A program made the translations under genes and the position numbers. From Rothia mucilaginosa (GTDB lineage: Bacteria > Actinomycetota > Actinomycetes > Actinomycetales > Micrococcaceae), in assembly GCF_901875305.1 (NCBI RefSeq), contig NZ_CABFLY010000001.1, positions 372,001-436,000 of the forward strand: DNA of 64,000 nt, in the 5' to 3' direction. The notes below the pieces were generated by a model. It saw only the letters and a program-made list of their open reading frames with translations, did no database searches and was not told where the DNA came from. This document shows positions 40,751-50,773 of this stretch, piece by piece; position 1 is the first letter of the stretch, and every line of letters starts with the position of its first letter.

Positions 40751-40985
40751 CATGAAAAATCATTCCAATAGTTATATATAGCTGATTTAGCATGTATATA
40801 TAGGTTAGATGGGGTGCTTTAACAGGGCCTAGGAGGTAAAAATCACGCTAGAAGAATATAAAACGTGCATATTCTGGTGAGAAGTTATCTTTCGCCCGCC
40901 TAAACACGATAGACTGGAAGATGTGTTTACTGCGCCCTAAAACTCTTTGAGGGGGAAGGGCGCCCAGAGATTTACAGGAGGACAT
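40751..40985 (+). promoter_or_regulatory. secY promoter region
   Basis: No gene lies in this 235-bp gap. TAGACT (40910-40915) is a likely -10; the best -35 is TTATCT with a long 19-base spacer. Two TATATATAG blocks about 20 bases apart occur near 40780-40803, with no clear meaning. Confidence 0.4.
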
Positions 40986-42293
40986 GTGCTGAGCGCAGTG
41001 GGGCGAGTCTTTAAGACTGCCGATTTGCGGCGTAAGCTGCTGTTTACCCTGGCAATGATTGTGCTGTACCGTTTGGGTACCTTTATCCCCGCACCGGGTG
41101 TTTCCTATGGAAACGTGCAACAGTGTCTTGAATCCAACACTACCAGTGGCGGTGTCTACGATATTGTGAACCTTTTCAGCGGTGGTGCACTGCTGCAGCT
41201 GTCAATCTTTGCCCTCGGCGTGATGCCGTATATTACTGCGTCCATTATCATTCAGTTGCTGCGTGTGGTCATCCCGCGGTTCCAGGAGCTACATGAAGAG
41301 GGCGCTCAAGGTCAGGCAAAGCTAACGCAGTACACCCGTTACCTCACCATCGCCCTCGCATTGCTGAACGCTACCACCATCGTCTCGATGGCGCGCTCCG
41401 GCGTTCTGCTGGGCAACTGCCCCGGTATCATTCCGCAGGACGACGTGATGCACATTCTGCTCATCATCGTCACCCTGTGTGCTGGTACCACCGTCATCAT
41501 GTGGATGGGTGAGCAGATTACCGAGCACGGCGTGGGTAATGGTATGTCTCTGCTGATTTTCACCTCTATCGCCTCCTCATTCCCGAACGCTCTGGGTTCC
41601 ATTCAGCGAACCCACGGTTGGGGAATCTTTGCAGCCGTCTGCGGTATCGGCCTCGTCGTGATGCTTGCCGTGGTGTACGTGGAACAGTCGGTCCGCCGTA
41701 TCCCAGTGCAGTACGCCAAGCGTATGATTGGTCGCCGCACTATCGGCGGAACCAGCACGTACATCCCGTTGAAGGTCAACATGGCTGGCGTGATTCCGCT
41801 GATTTTTGCCTCCTCCCTGTTGACCTTGCCCGGACTGCTGGCCCAGTTCAACACCCCCACCAACGGCTCAACCCCGCCGGACTGGGTGAACTGGATTAAT
41901 GCGTACCTGGTGCGTGGCGACCACCCGCTGTACATCGTTCTCTACTTCTTCATGATTATTGGTTTCGCCTACTTCTACGTGGCGGTCACCTTTGACCCGG
42001 TTGAGGTCGCAGATAACATGAAGAAGTACGGTGGCTTTATCCCCGGTATCCGTGCGGGCAAGCCGACCGAGCGTTACCTCAGCTATGTGCTTAACCGCAT
42101 CACCCTGCCCGGTGCGCTTTATCTGGGTGTCATCTCCATGATTCCTCTTGTTGCGCTGATTCTCTTCAACGCAAACCAGAATTTCCCGTTCGGTGGCGCG
42201 TCGCTGCTGATCGTGGTGGGTGTTGGTCTTGATACTCTCAAGCAGATTAACGCCCAGCTCCAACAACGAAACTACGAAGGATTGCTCCGATGA
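40986..42293 (+). CDS. secY: preprotein translocase subunit SecY
   Basis: This 435-residue SecY is the channel for Sec secretion and membrane insertion. Ten hydrophobic segments are visible, with the family motif in the first helix region ([24 protein letters not shown]) and the conserved [20 protein letters not shown] loop. The start is GTG 40986 ([16 protein letters not shown]), with AGGAGG four bases before it; the overlapping ATG at 40984 is out of frame. It overlaps adk by four bases. Confidence 0.97.
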   Translation: MLSAVGRVFKTADLRRKLLFTLAMIVLYRLGTFIPAPGVSYGNVQQCLESNTTSGGVYDIVNLFSGGALLQLSIFALGVMPYITASIIIQLLRVVIPRFQELHEEGAQGQAKLTQYTRYLTIALALLNATTIVSMARSGVLLGNCPGIIPQDDVMHILLIIVTLCAGTTVIMWMGEQITEHGVGNGMSLLIFTSIASSFPNALGSIQRTHGWGIFAAVCGIGLVVMLAVVYVEQSVRRIPVQYAKRMIGRRTIGGTSTYIPLKVNMAGVIPLIFASSLLTLPGLLAQFNTPTNGSTPPDWVNWINAYLVRGDHPLYIVLYFFMIIGFAYFYVAVTFDPVEVADNMKKYGGFIPGIRAGKPTERYLSYVLNRITLPGALYLGVISMIPLVALILFNANQNFPFGGASLLIVVGVGLDTLKQINAQLQQRNYEGLLR

Positions 42294-42853
42294 ACCGTCT
42301 GCTCATCGTTGGCCCTCCCGGTGCCGGTAAGGGTACCCAGGCCGTCAAGATTGCTGAAGCACTGAAGATTCCCGCCATCTCCACCGGCGACATCTTCCGC
42401 AAGAATATTAAGGAAGAGACCGAGCTCGGTAAGGAAGCGAAGTCGTACATCGACTCCGGCAACCTGGTCCCCGACTCCGTCACCAACAACATGGTGCGTG
42501 CCCGCCTGGACGAGGGTGACGTCTCCAACGGCTTCCTGCTGGATGGCTACCCCCGCAACACCGCGCAGGTGCACGAGCTTGACTCCATCCTGGAAGCCAA
42601 AGGCGAGAAGATTGACCGCGTCCTGCTGCTGGTTGCCGACAATGACGAGCTGGTTGAGCGTCTGCTCAACCGCGCCGCTGAGCAGGGCCGCACCGATGAC
42701 AACGAAGAGGTCATTCGTCACCGTCTGAAGGTCTATGAAGAAGAGACCGCACCGCTGATTGCGGTTTACCGTGAGCGCGGTATCGTCAAGGAAGTGAACG
42801 GCCTGGGCGAAATCGCCGAGGTGACCGAGCGTATCCTCGACGCACTGAAGTAA
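42290..42853 (+). CDS. adk: adenylate kinase, short-LID form
   Basis: This 187-residue enzyme interconverts ATP + AMP and 2 ADP. The P-loop is GPPGAGKGT (residues 8-16), and the NMP-binding region is STGDIFRKN. The LID is the short form without the zinc-cysteine insert, as in other Actinobacteria. The ATG overlaps the secY stop (ATGA), so translation is coupled. It is followed by a long hairpin. Confidence 0.97.
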   Translation: MNRLLIVGPPGAGKGTQAVKIAEALKIPAISTGDIFRKNIKEETELGKEAKSYIDSGNLVPDSVTNNMVRARLDEGDVSNGFLLDGYPRNTAQVHELDSILEAKGEKIDRVLLLVADNDELVERLLNRAAEQGRTDDNEEVIRHRLKVYEEETAPLIAVYRERGIVKEVNGLGEIAEVTERILDALK

Positions 42854-42860
42854 CCCTTTG

Positions 42861-42915
42861 CTGTACCCCCGCGATTGTGGTGCTTGATGCATCACAGAGA
42901 CTTGCGGGGGTACAG
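42861..42915 (+). terminator. cruciform terminator after adk
   Basis: CTGTACCCCCGC (42861-42872) pairs perfectly with GCGGGGGTACAG (42904-42915). The inner TGTGGTGC/GCATCACA adds a second stem. The right arm overlaps the -35 of the map promoter. Confidence 0.8.
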
Positions 42916-42930
42916 TGCTGTCTGTAGAGT
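42902..42930 (+). promoter_or_regulatory. map promoter
   Basis: TTGCGG (42902-42907), 17 bp, TAGAGT (42925-42930). The -35 lies inside the right arm of the adk terminator. Confidence 0.6.
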
Positions 42931-42974
42931 TCTAAGCTTGGGCATGTAGCCCTCAACCCAGAAGGAGCCGCATC

Positions 42975-43811
42975 GTGGCACGAGTCGAAATCAAAACCAA
43001 CGCACAGCTTCAGCAGATGGCCCGTGCTGGGGTCATCACCAGCCGCGCTCTTGATGCGGCTGTCGTCGCCGCACGCCCCGGCGTAACCACAGCCGAGGTG
43101 GACGCCGCCTTCGAGCGCACCATGGTGGAGCTGGGAGGCACCTCTAACTTCTACGGGTACTACGATTACCCGGCTACTGTGTGCACCTCCGTCAACCACG
43201 AGGTTGTGCATGGTATCCCCGGCGACTACGTTCTGAAGGACGGCGATATCCTTTCGATTGATGGTGGTGCGTACGTGATTGACCCCGCCACCAACCGTCA
43301 GTGGCATGGTGATTCGGCGCGTACCGTCCTGATTGGCAATGCGAGCGAAGCCCGCGCTGAGCTGTCCGCCGTAACTCGTGAAGCTATGTGGCACGGTATT
43401 GCCGCATTGGCTACGGCAAAGAAGGTCGGTGAAATCGGCCTGGCTATCGAGGCGTATGTCACCGAGGAGTACGGCGATAAGTACGGCATCATTGAAGACT
43501 ACGTGGGCCACGGCATCGGTTCGCAGATGCACATGGCACCCGATGTTCTGAACTATGCGGTGCGTGACTTGGGGCCCCGAATCAAACCCGGTATGGCCCT
43601 TGCTATCGAACCGATGCTCGTCACCGGGTCCATCGAGACTAAGGTTCTCTCGGACGACTGGACGGTCGTGACGGTGGACGGTTCCGACGCCTGCCAGTGG
43701 GAGCACTCTGTGGCCGTACACAGTGACGGAATCTGGGTCCTGACTGCAGAAGATGGTGGCGCAAGCGAGCTGGCTCGTTTCGGCATCACCCCCGTGCCTA
43801 TCCCCGCCTAA
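42975..43811 (+). CDS. map: methionine aminopeptidase, type I
   Basis: This 278-residue enzyme removes the initiator methionine from nascent chains. The five metal ligands are in place: the aspartates of SIDGGAY and HGDSART, the histidine of YVGHGIGSQMH, and the glutamates of AIEPML and WEHSVAV. The start is GTG 42975 with AAGGAG upstream. The protein is slightly longer than the minimal type Ia enzyme. Confidence 0.97.
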   Translation: MARVEIKTNAQLQQMARAGVITSRALDAAVVAARPGVTTAEVDAAFERTMVELGGTSNFYGYYDYPATVCTSVNHEVVHGIPGDYVLKDGDILSIDGGAYVIDPATNRQWHGDSARTVLIGNASEARAELSAVTREAMWHGIAALATAKKVGEIGLAIEAYVTEEYGDKYGIIEDYVGHGIGSQMHMAPDVLNYAVRDLGPRIKPGMALAIEPMLVTGSIETKVLSDDWTVVTVDGSDACQWEHSVAVHSDGIWVLTAEDGGASELARFGITPVPIPA

Positions 43812-43879
43812 TATAGTCGCCGGCGGGCAGCAAGCCCGCGCGACGCATCTCAAGCATCAACCACACAGGAAGAAGCTCC

Positions 43880-45097
43880 ATGAGCGAAACTCTTACCGGG
43901 TGCGAGAAGACCGAGTCCACCTCGACGAAGGTGCCGGTAGAAATCTCCACCACCCGCCCCAAGCCTGGGCAGATTACTCTCAAAGCTCCGCGCCGTACGA
44001 AGCCGCCGAAGCATATTGCGGATTTCGATATGGCCGGTCGCCGCGAGTTTCTGAAGGAACTGGGTTACCAACCTTTCCGCGCCTCCCAGCTGTCGAAGCA
44101 CTATTTTGAGCGTCTGGTGACCGACCCCGCAGAGATGACTGATTTGCCCGCCAAGGAACGCGAACAGATGGTTGCACAGGCCATGCCCCGGTTGCTGACT
44201 CCGGTGCGCACGCTGGAGGCTGACGGTGGGGATACCATCAAGGTGGTGCACCGCCTCTTTGACGGCGCTTTGATCGAGTCGGTCATTATGCGTTACGACA
44301 ACCGCGTGACCATGTGTATTTCATCACAGGCAGGATGCGGCATGAACTGCCCCTTCTGCGCCACCGGACAGCAAGGCCTGACGCGCAACCTTTCCACCGC
44401 TGAAATTGTGGAGCAGGTGGTGGCCGGTGCCCGCTACCTGAAGCAGATGAAGGGCCTTGAGGAAGCCGAGGGAGGTAGCGAAGATACCCGTCCTCTGCGC
44501 GTTTCCAATATTGTGTTTATGGGTATGGGTGAGGCGCTCGCTAACTACAAGTCGACGATGGGTGCTATCCACCGTCTGATTGATCCGGCTCCGGAGGGGT
44601 TGGGTATCTCGGCGCGCGGTTTGACGATGTCGACCGTGGGCCTGGTTCCGGGTATCCGTAAGTTCGAGATGGAGAAGCTACCCATCACTCTGGCTCTGTC
44701 CCTGCATGCACCGGATGATGAACTGCGCGACGAACTGATTCCGATTAACCAGCGGTGGAAGGTCGATGAGACTCTGGATGCCGCCTACGACTACTACCGC
44801 ACGACCGGTCGTCGTATCTCGATTGAGTACGCGCTGATTCGCGATATTAATGACCAGGGTTGGCGCGCCGATTTGCTGGGTAAGAAGCTGGCGCAGCGCG
44901 GCCGTGGTTGGGTGCATGTGAACCCGATTCCGTTGAACCCGACTCCCGGTTCGAAGTGGACGGCTTCTCGTAAGGGTGTGGAGCAGAACTTCGTGGAGCG
45001 CCTGCGAGCTCATGGTATTCCGACTACGATTCGTGATACTCGTGGCTCTGATATTGATGGTGCTTGTGGCCAGCTTGCCGCTAAGGAAGAAGAGTAG
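43880..45097 (+). CDS. rlmN: dual-specificity rRNA/tRNA adenine-C2 methyltransferase
   Basis: This 405-residue radical-SAM enzyme methylates C2 of A2503 in 23S rRNA and of A37 in certain tRNAs. The cluster motif is CGMNCPFC (CxxxCxxC). The C-terminal mechanistic cysteine is in GACGQL, and GMGEALANY matches the SAM region. The N-terminus carries a polar extension of about 45 residues before the core. It follows map by 68 bp and may be co-transcribed. A nearby position in 23S rRNA is the target of Cfr; this protein has the RlmN-type sequence. Confidence 0.93.
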   Translation: MSETLTGCEKTESTSTKVPVEISTTRPKPGQITLKAPRRTKPPKHIADFDMAGRREFLKELGYQPFRASQLSKHYFERLVTDPAEMTDLPAKEREQMVAQAMPRLLTPVRTLEADGGDTIKVVHRLFDGALIESVIMRYDNRVTMCISSQAGCGMNCPFCATGQQGLTRNLSTAEIVEQVVAGARYLKQMKGLEEAEGGSEDTRPLRVSNIVFMGMGEALANYKSTMGAIHRLIDPAPEGLGISARGLTMSTVGLVPGIRKFEMEKLPITLALSLHAPDDELRDELIPINQRWKVDETLDAAYDYYRTTGRRISIEYALIRDINDQGWRADLLGKKLAQRGRGWVHVNPIPLNPTPGSKWTASRKGVEQNFVERLRAHGIPTTIRDTRGSDIDGACGQLAAKEEE

Positions 45098-45439
45098 CAG
45101 CTGTGTGTACAGGGCGGTACCCTTCACCCTTGGAAGGTGTCAAGGCGTTTTCTGAGAACTACTCGGGATAAAGCCGAGTGGGGGAGGGGCGCCGCCCTTT
45201 TGTCTTCTATGGATTTGTGATGCGCGGGATGCCTGGCTTCTTTGGGCTGTGGGTTAAGTGCTAGATGCCATAAATATCACGGTTGTTTTTAAAGATGATT
45301 TGCCGTAGAGTTAAGAGTTGGTTGTTTATGCCGATGTGAAGTGCGTCTTAAAACGCCTGCATCTCACCTAGGTGAGCTCATAAACAGAAGATACATTTGT
45401 CCGGAGCATCTGTTTCGGGCACCGACGTTAGCGGAGGAT
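45098..45439 (+). promoter_or_regulatory. infA promoter region and leader
   Basis: There is no gene here. A promoter candidate is TTGTTT (45283-45288), 17 bp, TAGAGT (45306-45311), giving a leader of about 120 bases. A weak stem ACTCGG/CCGAGT near 45162-45180 may end the rlmN transcript. Confidence 0.55.
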
Positions 45440-45661
45440 ATGGCTAAGAAAGACGGCGTCATCGAGATCGAAGGCTCTGTGGTTGAAGCTCTGCCCAACG
45501 CGATGTTCCGTGTTGAGCTGGATAATGGCCACAAGGTTCTCGCACACATCTCGGGCAAGATGCGTCAGCACTATATTCGAATCCTGCCTGAGGACCGAGT
45601 GGTAGTGGAACTGAGCCCCTACGACCTTTCCCGAGGTCGTATCGTCTACCGTTACAAGTAA
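45440..45661 (+). CDS. infA: translation initiation factor IF-1
   Basis: This 73-residue IF-1 ([20 protein letters not shown]) is a single OB fold that blocks the A site during initiation. The frame opens earlier, but ATG 45440 gives the exact family length. GGAGG sits only two bases before the ATG, unusually close for a strong site. Confidence 0.98.
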   Translation: MAKKDGVIEIEGSVVEALPNAMFRVELDNGHKVLAHISGKMRQHYIRILPEDRVVVELSPYDLSRGRIVYRYK

Positions 45662-45670
45662 ACCCGAGAT

Positions 45671-45694
45671 AAACGTCGCCCTCTGGCGGCGTTT
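45671..45694 (+). terminator. stem between infA and rpmJ
   Basis: AAACGTCGCC (45671-45680) pairs with GGCGGCGTTT (45685-45694) apart from one G-U, loop CTCT. It is probably an attenuator lowering downstream expression. Confidence 0.65.
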
Positions 45695-45785
45695 AAATCG
45701 TGTTCAAAGGGATAAATAGTTCCCCAACGTAAGTGAGGGAACCTCTTATCTCGCCAGTAATCAAGTTGCAATCAAAAGGAATGCG

Positions 45786-45899
45786 ATGAAGGTCAAGCCG
45801 AGCGTTAAGCCGATCTGCGATAAGTGCAAGGTGATCCGCCGTCACGGTGTGGTCATGGTGATCTGCGAAAACCCGCGCCACAAGCAGCGCCAGGGCTAA
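45786..45899 (+). CDS. rpmJ: 50S ribosomal protein L36
   Basis: This is a 37-residue L36 starting [19 protein letters not shown] and ending NPRHKQRQG. It is the zinc-ribbon form with C-x2-C, C and H ligands. ATG 45786 follows AAAAGGA. The gene is short and easily missed, but its position between infA and rpsM is standard. Confidence 0.97.
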   Translation: MKVKPSVKPICDKCKVIRRHGVVMVICENPRHKQRQG

Positions 45900-46074
45900 T
45901 CCCTAGTAGCTGACTTCATAGCCGCCCACGGGCGGAATTGTCATAGGCACCGCTCCGAAGCGACACCTCAATGGGTGACTTCGGATACCTCCGGACTCAG
46001 AGGCCGGGGACCGGGTTAGAACAATCCGGGCAGTGATGCTATAGACCTCTGGAAAACAACAAGGAGAAGCCAGT
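45900..46074 (+). promoter_or_regulatory. structured leader before rpsM
   Basis: The gap contains two stems: CCGCCC/GGGCGG (45922-45935), and TCCGAAG (45954-45960) with CTTCGGA (45979-45985), the latter continuing inside as CACC/GGGTG. In other bacteria S4 or S8 type feedback acts in this region; the class here is unknown. Confidence 0.4.
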
Positions 46075-46443
46075 ATGGCACGTCTCGCTGGAGTTGATAT
46101 TCCCCGCGAAAAGCGCGTGGAAGTTGCTCTCACTTACATCTACGGCGTGGGTAAGACCCGTGCACACGAAACCCTCGCTGCTACCGGCGTCAACCCTGAC
46201 ACCCGCGTCAAGGACCTGACCGACCAGGAGCTCGTGGCACTTCGTGACTTCATCGAAGGCAACTACAAGGTTGAAGGTGATCTTCGCCGCGAGGTTGCAG
46301 CTGACATCCGCCGCAAGGTCGAAATCGGCTCCTACCAGGGTCTGCGTCACCGCCGCGGCCTGCCGGTTCACGGTCAGCGCACCAAGACCAACGCACGTAC
46401 CCGTAAGGGCCCGAAGCGTACCGTCGCAGGTAAGAAGAAGTAA
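46075..46443 (+). CDS. rpsM: 30S ribosomal protein S13
   Basis: This 122-residue S13 ([19 protein letters not shown]) contacts P-site tRNA through its basic tail ([21 protein letters not shown]). [15 protein letters not shown] is the conserved C-terminal block. Confidence 0.98.
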   Translation: MARLAGVDIPREKRVEVALTYIYGVGKTRAHETLAATGVNPDTRVKDLTDQELVALRDFIEGNYKVEGDLRREVAADIRRKVEIGSYQGLRHRRGLPVHGQRTKTNARTRKGPKRTVAGKKK

Positions 46444-46511
46444 GACACGTTGCTTTGTTGGGTATTCTTACCCGGCCAACGTATTAGTAAACCTTTGTAG
46501 GAGAATCAAAA

Positions 46512-46919
46512 ATGCCTCCCAAGACTCGCGCTGCGGCAGCTCGTAAGACCAACCGCCGCAAGGTTAGCAAGAACATCGTTGCTGGTCAGGCTCACATCAA
46601 GTCGACCTTCAACAACACCATCGTCTCCATCACCGATCCCACCGGTGCAGTGATTTCCTGGTCCTCCGCTGGCGACATGGGCTTCAAGGGCTCCCGTAAG
46701 TCCACCCCCTACGCCGCTCAGCTGGCTGCTGAGGCCGCTGCAAACCGCGCCAAGGAGCACGGCGTCCGCAAGGTCGACGTCTTCGTTAAGGGCCCCGGTT
46801 CCGGCCGCGAAACCGCAATCCGTTCCCTGCAGGCTGCAGGCCTCGAGGTCGGTTCGATTCAGGACGTTACCCCCGTTGCACACAACGGTTGCCGTCCTCC
46901 GAAGCGTCGCCGCGTCTAA
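46512..46919 (+). CDS. rpsK: 30S ribosomal protein S11
   Basis: This 135-residue S11 forms part of the platform. The core begins [16 protein letters not shown] and ends [17 protein letters not shown]. The gene expected next in many bacteria, rpsD (S4), is absent; a structured gap leads directly to rpoA. Confidence 0.98.
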   Translation: MPPKTRAAAARKTNRRKVSKNIVAGQAHIKSTFNNTIVSITDPTGAVISWSSAGDMGFKGSRKSTPYAAQLAAEAAANRAKEHGVRKVDVFVKGPGSGRETAIRSLQAAGLEVGSIQDVTPVAHNGCRPPKRRRV

Positions 46920-46941
46920 TTAGGTTTCGACCTAATCTCTC

Positions 46942-46991
46942 GACGGGTGTGCTCCGTTTGGAGATGCACCCGGAGAGCACAGACACCCGTC
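46942..46991 (+). promoter_or_regulatory. hairpin in the rpsK-rpoA gap
   Basis: GACGGGTGT (46942-46950) pairs with ACACCCGTC (46983-46991), and GCTCCG pairs with CGGAG(A)GC within it. It could be a partial terminator or a regulatory element that sets RpoA levels apart from ribosomal proteins. Confidence 0.5.
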
Positions 46992-47058
46992 TGCTTCCTA
47001 AGATATGTTTTCCCCAACCTGTGGGCTCATATAGCGGAGCTCACCGAAAGGAAACAAA

Positions 47059-48051
47059 GTGCTCATTGCACAGCGCCCCACTCTGACTGAAGAGGTCGTA
47101 GCGCCCAACCGCTCGCGCTTCACCATCGAGCCTCTGGAGCCCGGTTTCGGCTACACCATGGGTAACTCCCTCCGCCGTACTCTGCTGTCCTCCATTCCCG
47201 GCGCCGCTGTTACCAGCGTCCGCATCGATGGTGTACTGCACGAGTTCAGCACTGTTCCCGGCGTGACCGAGGACGTCACCGAGATCATCTTGAACATCAA
47301 GAAGCTCTCCATCTCTTCTGAGAACGACGAGCCCGTCGTAGCCTACCTGCGCAAGCAGGGCGAAGGTGAACTGACCGCAGGCGACATCGAGGTTCCCGCC
47401 GGTGTGGAGATTCACAACCCGGATCTGCACCTGGCAACCCTGAACGCCTCGGCAAACTTCAACGCTGAGCTGGTTATTGAGCGTGGTCGCGGTTACGTGA
47501 CCGCTGCACAGAACAAGGTCGGCGACGGCGAGATTGGCCGTATCCCGGTTGACTCCATCTACTCTCCGGTTCTGAAGGTTACCTTCAGCGTGAACGCAAC
47601 CCGTGTTGAGCAGCGCACCGACTTCGACAGCCTGACCCTGGACGTCGAGACCAAGGAAGCCATCGCACCGCGTGACGCTGTTGCCTCTGCCGGCAGCACC
47701 CTGGTCGAGCTCTTCGGCCTGGCCCGCGAGCTGAACATTGCTGCTGAGGGTATCGAAGTTGGCCCGTCGCCCGCCGACGAGTCTATGGCCGCTGATCTGG
47801 CTCAGCCGATCGAGGACCTGAACATGTCCGTCCGCTCCTACAACTGCCTTAAGCGCGAGGGTATCCACACCGTGGGTGAGCTCGTGACCCGCAGTGAAGC
47901 TGACCTGATGGACATTCGTAACTTTGGTGCTAAGTCCATTGATGAAGTCAAGGCAAAGCTCATCGAGCTCGGCCTGGCTCTGAAGGATTCCCCTCCCGGT
48001 TTTGAGCCTGCCGCACGCCCGCTTGATGACGAAGACGGTTCCGGCGAATAA
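47059..48051 (+). CDS. rpoA: DNA-directed RNA polymerase alpha subunit
   Basis: This 330-residue alpha subunit starts at GTG 47059 ([13 protein letters not shown]). The N-terminal domain assembles the core ([22 protein letters not shown]). After a linker, the C-terminal domain (about 255-315) binds UP elements and activators ([32 protein letters not shown]). rplQ follows. Confidence 0.98.
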   Translation: MLIAQRPTLTEEVVAPNRSRFTIEPLEPGFGYTMGNSLRRTLLSSIPGAAVTSVRIDGVLHEFSTVPGVTEDVTEIILNIKKLSISSENDEPVVAYLRKQGEGELTAGDIEVPAGVEIHNPDLHLATLNASANFNAELVIERGRGYVTAAQNKVGDGEIGRIPVDSIYSPVLKVTFSVNATRVEQRTDFDSLTLDVETKEAIAPRDAVASAGSTLVELFGLARELNIAAEGIEVGPSPADESMAADLAQPIEDLNMSVRSYNCLKREGIHTVGELVTRSEADLMDIRNFGAKSIDEVKAKLIELGLALKDSPPGFEPAARPLDDEDGSGE

Positions 48052-48099
48052 TTTCGGCCGAATAGTTCACCCGGTTCCCCCGGGATCAGTCAAACTTGA

Positions 48100-48135
48100 T
48101 TCCCTAAGAGGCTCCGCTGTTGGGGCGTTAGGGAA
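48100..48135 (+). promoter_or_regulatory. stem before rplQ
   Basis: TTCCCTAA (48100-48107) pairs perfectly with TTAGGGAA (48128-48135). Role unknown; it lies in the rpoA-rplQ gap. Confidence 0.4.
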
Positions 48136-48156
48136 CGCAACTATGGAGAAATAAAT

Positions 48157-48840
48157 ATGCCTACTCCCACTAAGGGTCCCCGCCTCGGCGGTTCCCCGAC
48201 CCACGAGCGCCACATGCTCAACAACCTGTCGGCGCAGCTGTTCCAGCACAAGCGCATCACCACCACCCTGACCAAGGCAAAGCGCCTGCGTCCGGTGGCT
48301 GAGCGTTTCATCACCTTCGGTAAGAAGGGCGACCTGGCTGCTCGCCGTCGCGTGCTGCGTTCCATCGCCGACAAGTCCGTCGTGCATGAGCTCTTCACCG
48401 TCATTGCTCCCGCAATGGCAGAGCGCCCCGGTGGTTACACCCGCATCATCAAGATTGGTAACCGCAAGGGTGACAACGCTCCCATGGCTGTTATCGAGCT
48501 CGTGATGGAGCCCGTAGCATCCAAGGGCGCCGTTGCTGAGGCAACCAAGGTTGCTGAGAAGGCAGCAGAGGCTCCTAAGGCTGAGGCCCCCAAGGCTGAG
48601 GCCCCCAAGGCTGAGGTTGCTGAGGGTCTGCCCGCCGGTTCCCACGCACCCCTGGAATCCGGCGAGGCTCCCGAGGGCTTCGAGGTTAAGGGTAACTCCG
48701 ACTCCATGAAGTACCACGTGCCCGGTTCCCGCTGGTACTCCAGCACCAAGGCTGAGATCTGGTTCGACTCTGCAGAGTCGGCAGAGGCTGCAGGTTACGC
48801 CCCCGCAGGTGGCGCAGCAGCTCAGAAGGTTTCCAAGTAA
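48157..48840 (+). CDS. rplQ: 50S ribosomal protein L17 with extra C-terminal domain
   Basis: At 227 residues this is almost twice the usual 115-130. Residues 1 to about 118 are a normal L17 ([20 protein letters not shown]). An alanine/lysine/glutamate linker follows, with a triplicated KAEAP unit. Last comes a small globular domain of about 45 residues, [36 protein letters not shown]. This tail resembles small actinobacterial modules with the YHVPGS..Y...KAE.WF pattern. Its function on the ribosome is unknown to me. Confidence 0.95.
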   Translation: MPTPTKGPRLGGSPTHERHMLNNLSAQLFQHKRITTTLTKAKRLRPVAERFITFGKKGDLAARRRVLRSIADKSVVHELFTVIAPAMAERPGGYTRIIKIGNRKGDNAPMAVIELVMEPVASKGAVAEATKVAEKAAEAPKAEAPKAEAPKAEVAEGLPAGSHAPLESGEAPEGFEVKGNSDSMKYHVPGSRWYSSTKAEIWFDSAESAEAAGYAPAGGAAAQKVSK

Positions 48841-48880
48841 TCAGGATTCCTCTGACGTAGGCCTAGCCTAAATATTGTTG

Positions 48881-48912
48881 ATCCGCCGTCCGCTTCTGCG
48901 GGCGGCGGATTG
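48881..48912 (+). terminator. terminator after rplQ
   Basis: ATCCGCCGTCCGC (48881-48893) pairs with GCGGGCGGCGGAT (48898-48910) with one mismatch, loop TTCT. The T-run is weak, so truA may be partly co-transcribed. Confidence 0.7.
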
Positions 48913-48981
48913 GCGTATCTGCACCTGACCAACGCATCCTGGAACTCCTCCCACGAACGCACCGACCATCGAAAGGCACCC

Positions 48982-49950
48982 ATGCTCAACATATCAGAGG
49001 GCATACTCGAAAACAGCTCTGCCGAAAGGCCTCAAGTGGCTGCGCACCGTGTACGCATCGATTGTGCCTACGACGGTTCTCTTTTCAGTGGCTGGGCCGC
49101 TCAGCCGCACTTGGTTACTGTGCAAGGGGTGCTCGAGAGTGCATTGGAGCTTATTTTGCGTAGCCCGCATCGAGTGGTGGTCGCCGGTCGGACCGACGCC
49201 GGAGTTCACGCCGAGGCCCAGACTGTGCACTGCGACTTGACTGAAGTCGACTGGGATCGATTAAAGGGACGTACTGGGGACGATGATCCGGCTCCTGCGC
49301 TGGTCCGTCGCTTGCAGGGTGCTCTGCGGCGTTGTCTTTATGACGCGGAGGAGCGTCTCGGACTCCCGAAAACTCTTACAGGTATTTTGCAGGGGGCGGT
49401 TCAGGTGCATTCGGTAACTGAGGTGCCTTTTGACTTTGATGCGCGTTTTTCAGCCACGGGTCGCCGCTACGTGTACCGCATTGCTGACGGGAGCGCCAAC
49501 GGCGTAAACCCTCTGCACCGCACCTATACCTGGGCTGTTGCAGAGCCGTTGGATTGTAAGCAGCTTAATGAGGCCGCAACTCAACTATTAGGTCTGCGTG
49601 ACTTCCTTTCTTTCTGCAAACCGCGCGAGGGCGCGACCACGATCCGTGAGCTACGGGAGCTGAGCTTTACTCGCAACGACAACGGGATTATCGAGGTGCG
49701 AGTGGTTGCTGACGCTTTTTGCCACCATATGGTGCGTTCCCTCGTTGGTGCCCTGGTTCTGTATGGTACGGGCAAACGCGATGGGGTTTGGCTGCGTGAG
49801 CGGATTGAGAACCCTGGGCGTGAGGCTTCCTTAACGTTGGCGCCTCCGCACGCTTTGGCTCTGGCTGAGATTTACTACCCGCATCCTGAGCTATACGGAA
49901 CGCAGGCTGAGAGGGCTCGCTCTCGACGTGAGGAAAGTGAGCTGGGCTGA
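48982..49950 (+). CDS. truA: tRNA pseudouridine(38-40) synthase
   Basis: This 322-residue TruA isomerises uridines 38-40 in the anticodon arm. The catalytic aspartate is in VAGRTDAGVHA. FLSFCKPREGATTIRELRE and FCHHMVRSLVGALV are family blocks. The frame opens at 48910, but ATG 48982 with GAAAGG upstream is favoured. Residues around 125-165 form an insertion with acidic and leucine-rich character relative to shorter homologues. Placement after rplQ is common in Actinobacteria. Confidence 0.94.
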   Translation: MLNISEGILENSSAERPQVAAHRVRIDCAYDGSLFSGWAAQPHLVTVQGVLESALELILRSPHRVVVAGRTDAGVHAEAQTVHCDLTEVDWDRLKGRTGDDDPAPALVRRLQGALRRCLYDAEERLGLPKTLTGILQGAVQVHSVTEVPFDFDARFSATGRRYVYRIADGSANGVNPLHRTYTWAVAEPLDCKQLNEAATQLLGLRDFLSFCKPREGATTIRELRELSFTRNDNGIIEVRVVADAFCHHMVRSLVGALVLYGTGKRDGVWLRERIENPGREASLTLAPPHALALAEIYYPHPELYGTQAERARSRREESELG

Positions 49951-50297
49951 CGGTATGTAGCGTGGGGGAGTACCCCTTAATGAGGCTGTCGGGCCTTAAA
50001 ATCCCCGTCTGAATTACACGAGTGAGATTTAAAACGTGTTTAAAGCTAAAAACCCTGATTTTTAAGGCGGAGGCGGTGGATTAAGCACTTCGTGTCCTGT
50101 ATAGTCTTGATATGTTGTGCGTGTTCTACCCGAGCGCGCTCTAACCGCTGTCTAGTTGCAGGACGTTAAGGCGGTCTAGAGTACGGGTGGAACGGGCGGC
50201 AGCTCGGTCCTCACCCGGGTGTTCGTCATGCACGTAAGTAAAAGGCGCGATACCCAACTAAGCGCCGTATGTACATTTCGAGACAAAGGCCAATATT
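49951..50297 (+). promoter_or_regulatory. rplM promoter and structured leader
   Basis: There is no gene here. The promoter is TGGATT (50077-50082), 17 bp, TATAGT (50100-50105). It shares ATTAAGC, 9 bases, CCTGTATAGTCTT with the str operon promoter. The leader of about 190 bases folds: CTCTAACCGC (50139-50148) pairs with GCGGTCTAGAG (50171-50181), with an ACCCGGGT palindrome after it. Feedback by L13 is possible, but the class is not recognised. Confidence 0.6.
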
Positions 50298-50741
50298 TTG
50301 CGCACTTATACTCCTAAGCCCGGCGAAGTCGAGCGCCAGTGGCACGTCATTGACGCCACCGACGTTGTTCTCGGCCGCCTCGCAAGCCAGACCGCTATCC
50401 TGCTGCGCGGTAAGCACAAGCCGACTTTTGCTCCCCACGTTGACACCGGTGACTTCGTGATCATCGTGAACGCTGAGAAGGTCGCCCTGACCGGTGCAAA
50501 GCTTGAGCAGAAGCGTGCGTACCGTCACTCGGGTTACCCCGGCGGTCTGAAGTCCGTGAACTACGCAGAGCTGCTTGAGACCAACCCCGTTCGTGCGGTT
50601 GAGAAGGCTGTCAAGGGCATGCTGCCCAAGAACAAGCTTGCTGCACAGCAGCTCAAGAAGCTGAAGGTCTACGCTGGCCCCGAGCACCCGCACGCGGCAC
50701 AGCAGCCCAAGACCTACGAATTCAACCAGGTCGCCCAGTAA
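50298..50741 (+). CDS. rplM: 50S ribosomal protein L13
   Basis: This 147-residue L13 ([20 protein letters not shown]) is an early assembly protein. The start codon is TTG 50298. [19 protein letters not shown] and the C-terminal [14 protein letters not shown] are conserved. It pairs with rpsI as in most bacteria. Confidence 0.97.
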   Translation: MRTYTPKPGEVERQWHVIDATDVVLGRLASQTAILLRGKHKPTFAPHVDTGDFVIIVNAEKVALTGAKLEQKRAYRHSGYPGGLKSVNYAELLETNPVRAVEKAVKGMLPKNKLAAQQLKKLKVYAGPEHPHAAQQPKTYEFNQVAQ

Positions 50742-50773
50742 TTCGGGCCTACGAAGAAACAATAGGAGAAATC

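Noticed and set aside
48590-48625. Tandem repeat in rplQ as a mobile or CRISPR-like repeat
   Set aside because: Short in-frame repeats of a KAEAP linker codon unit inside a coding region; no spacers.
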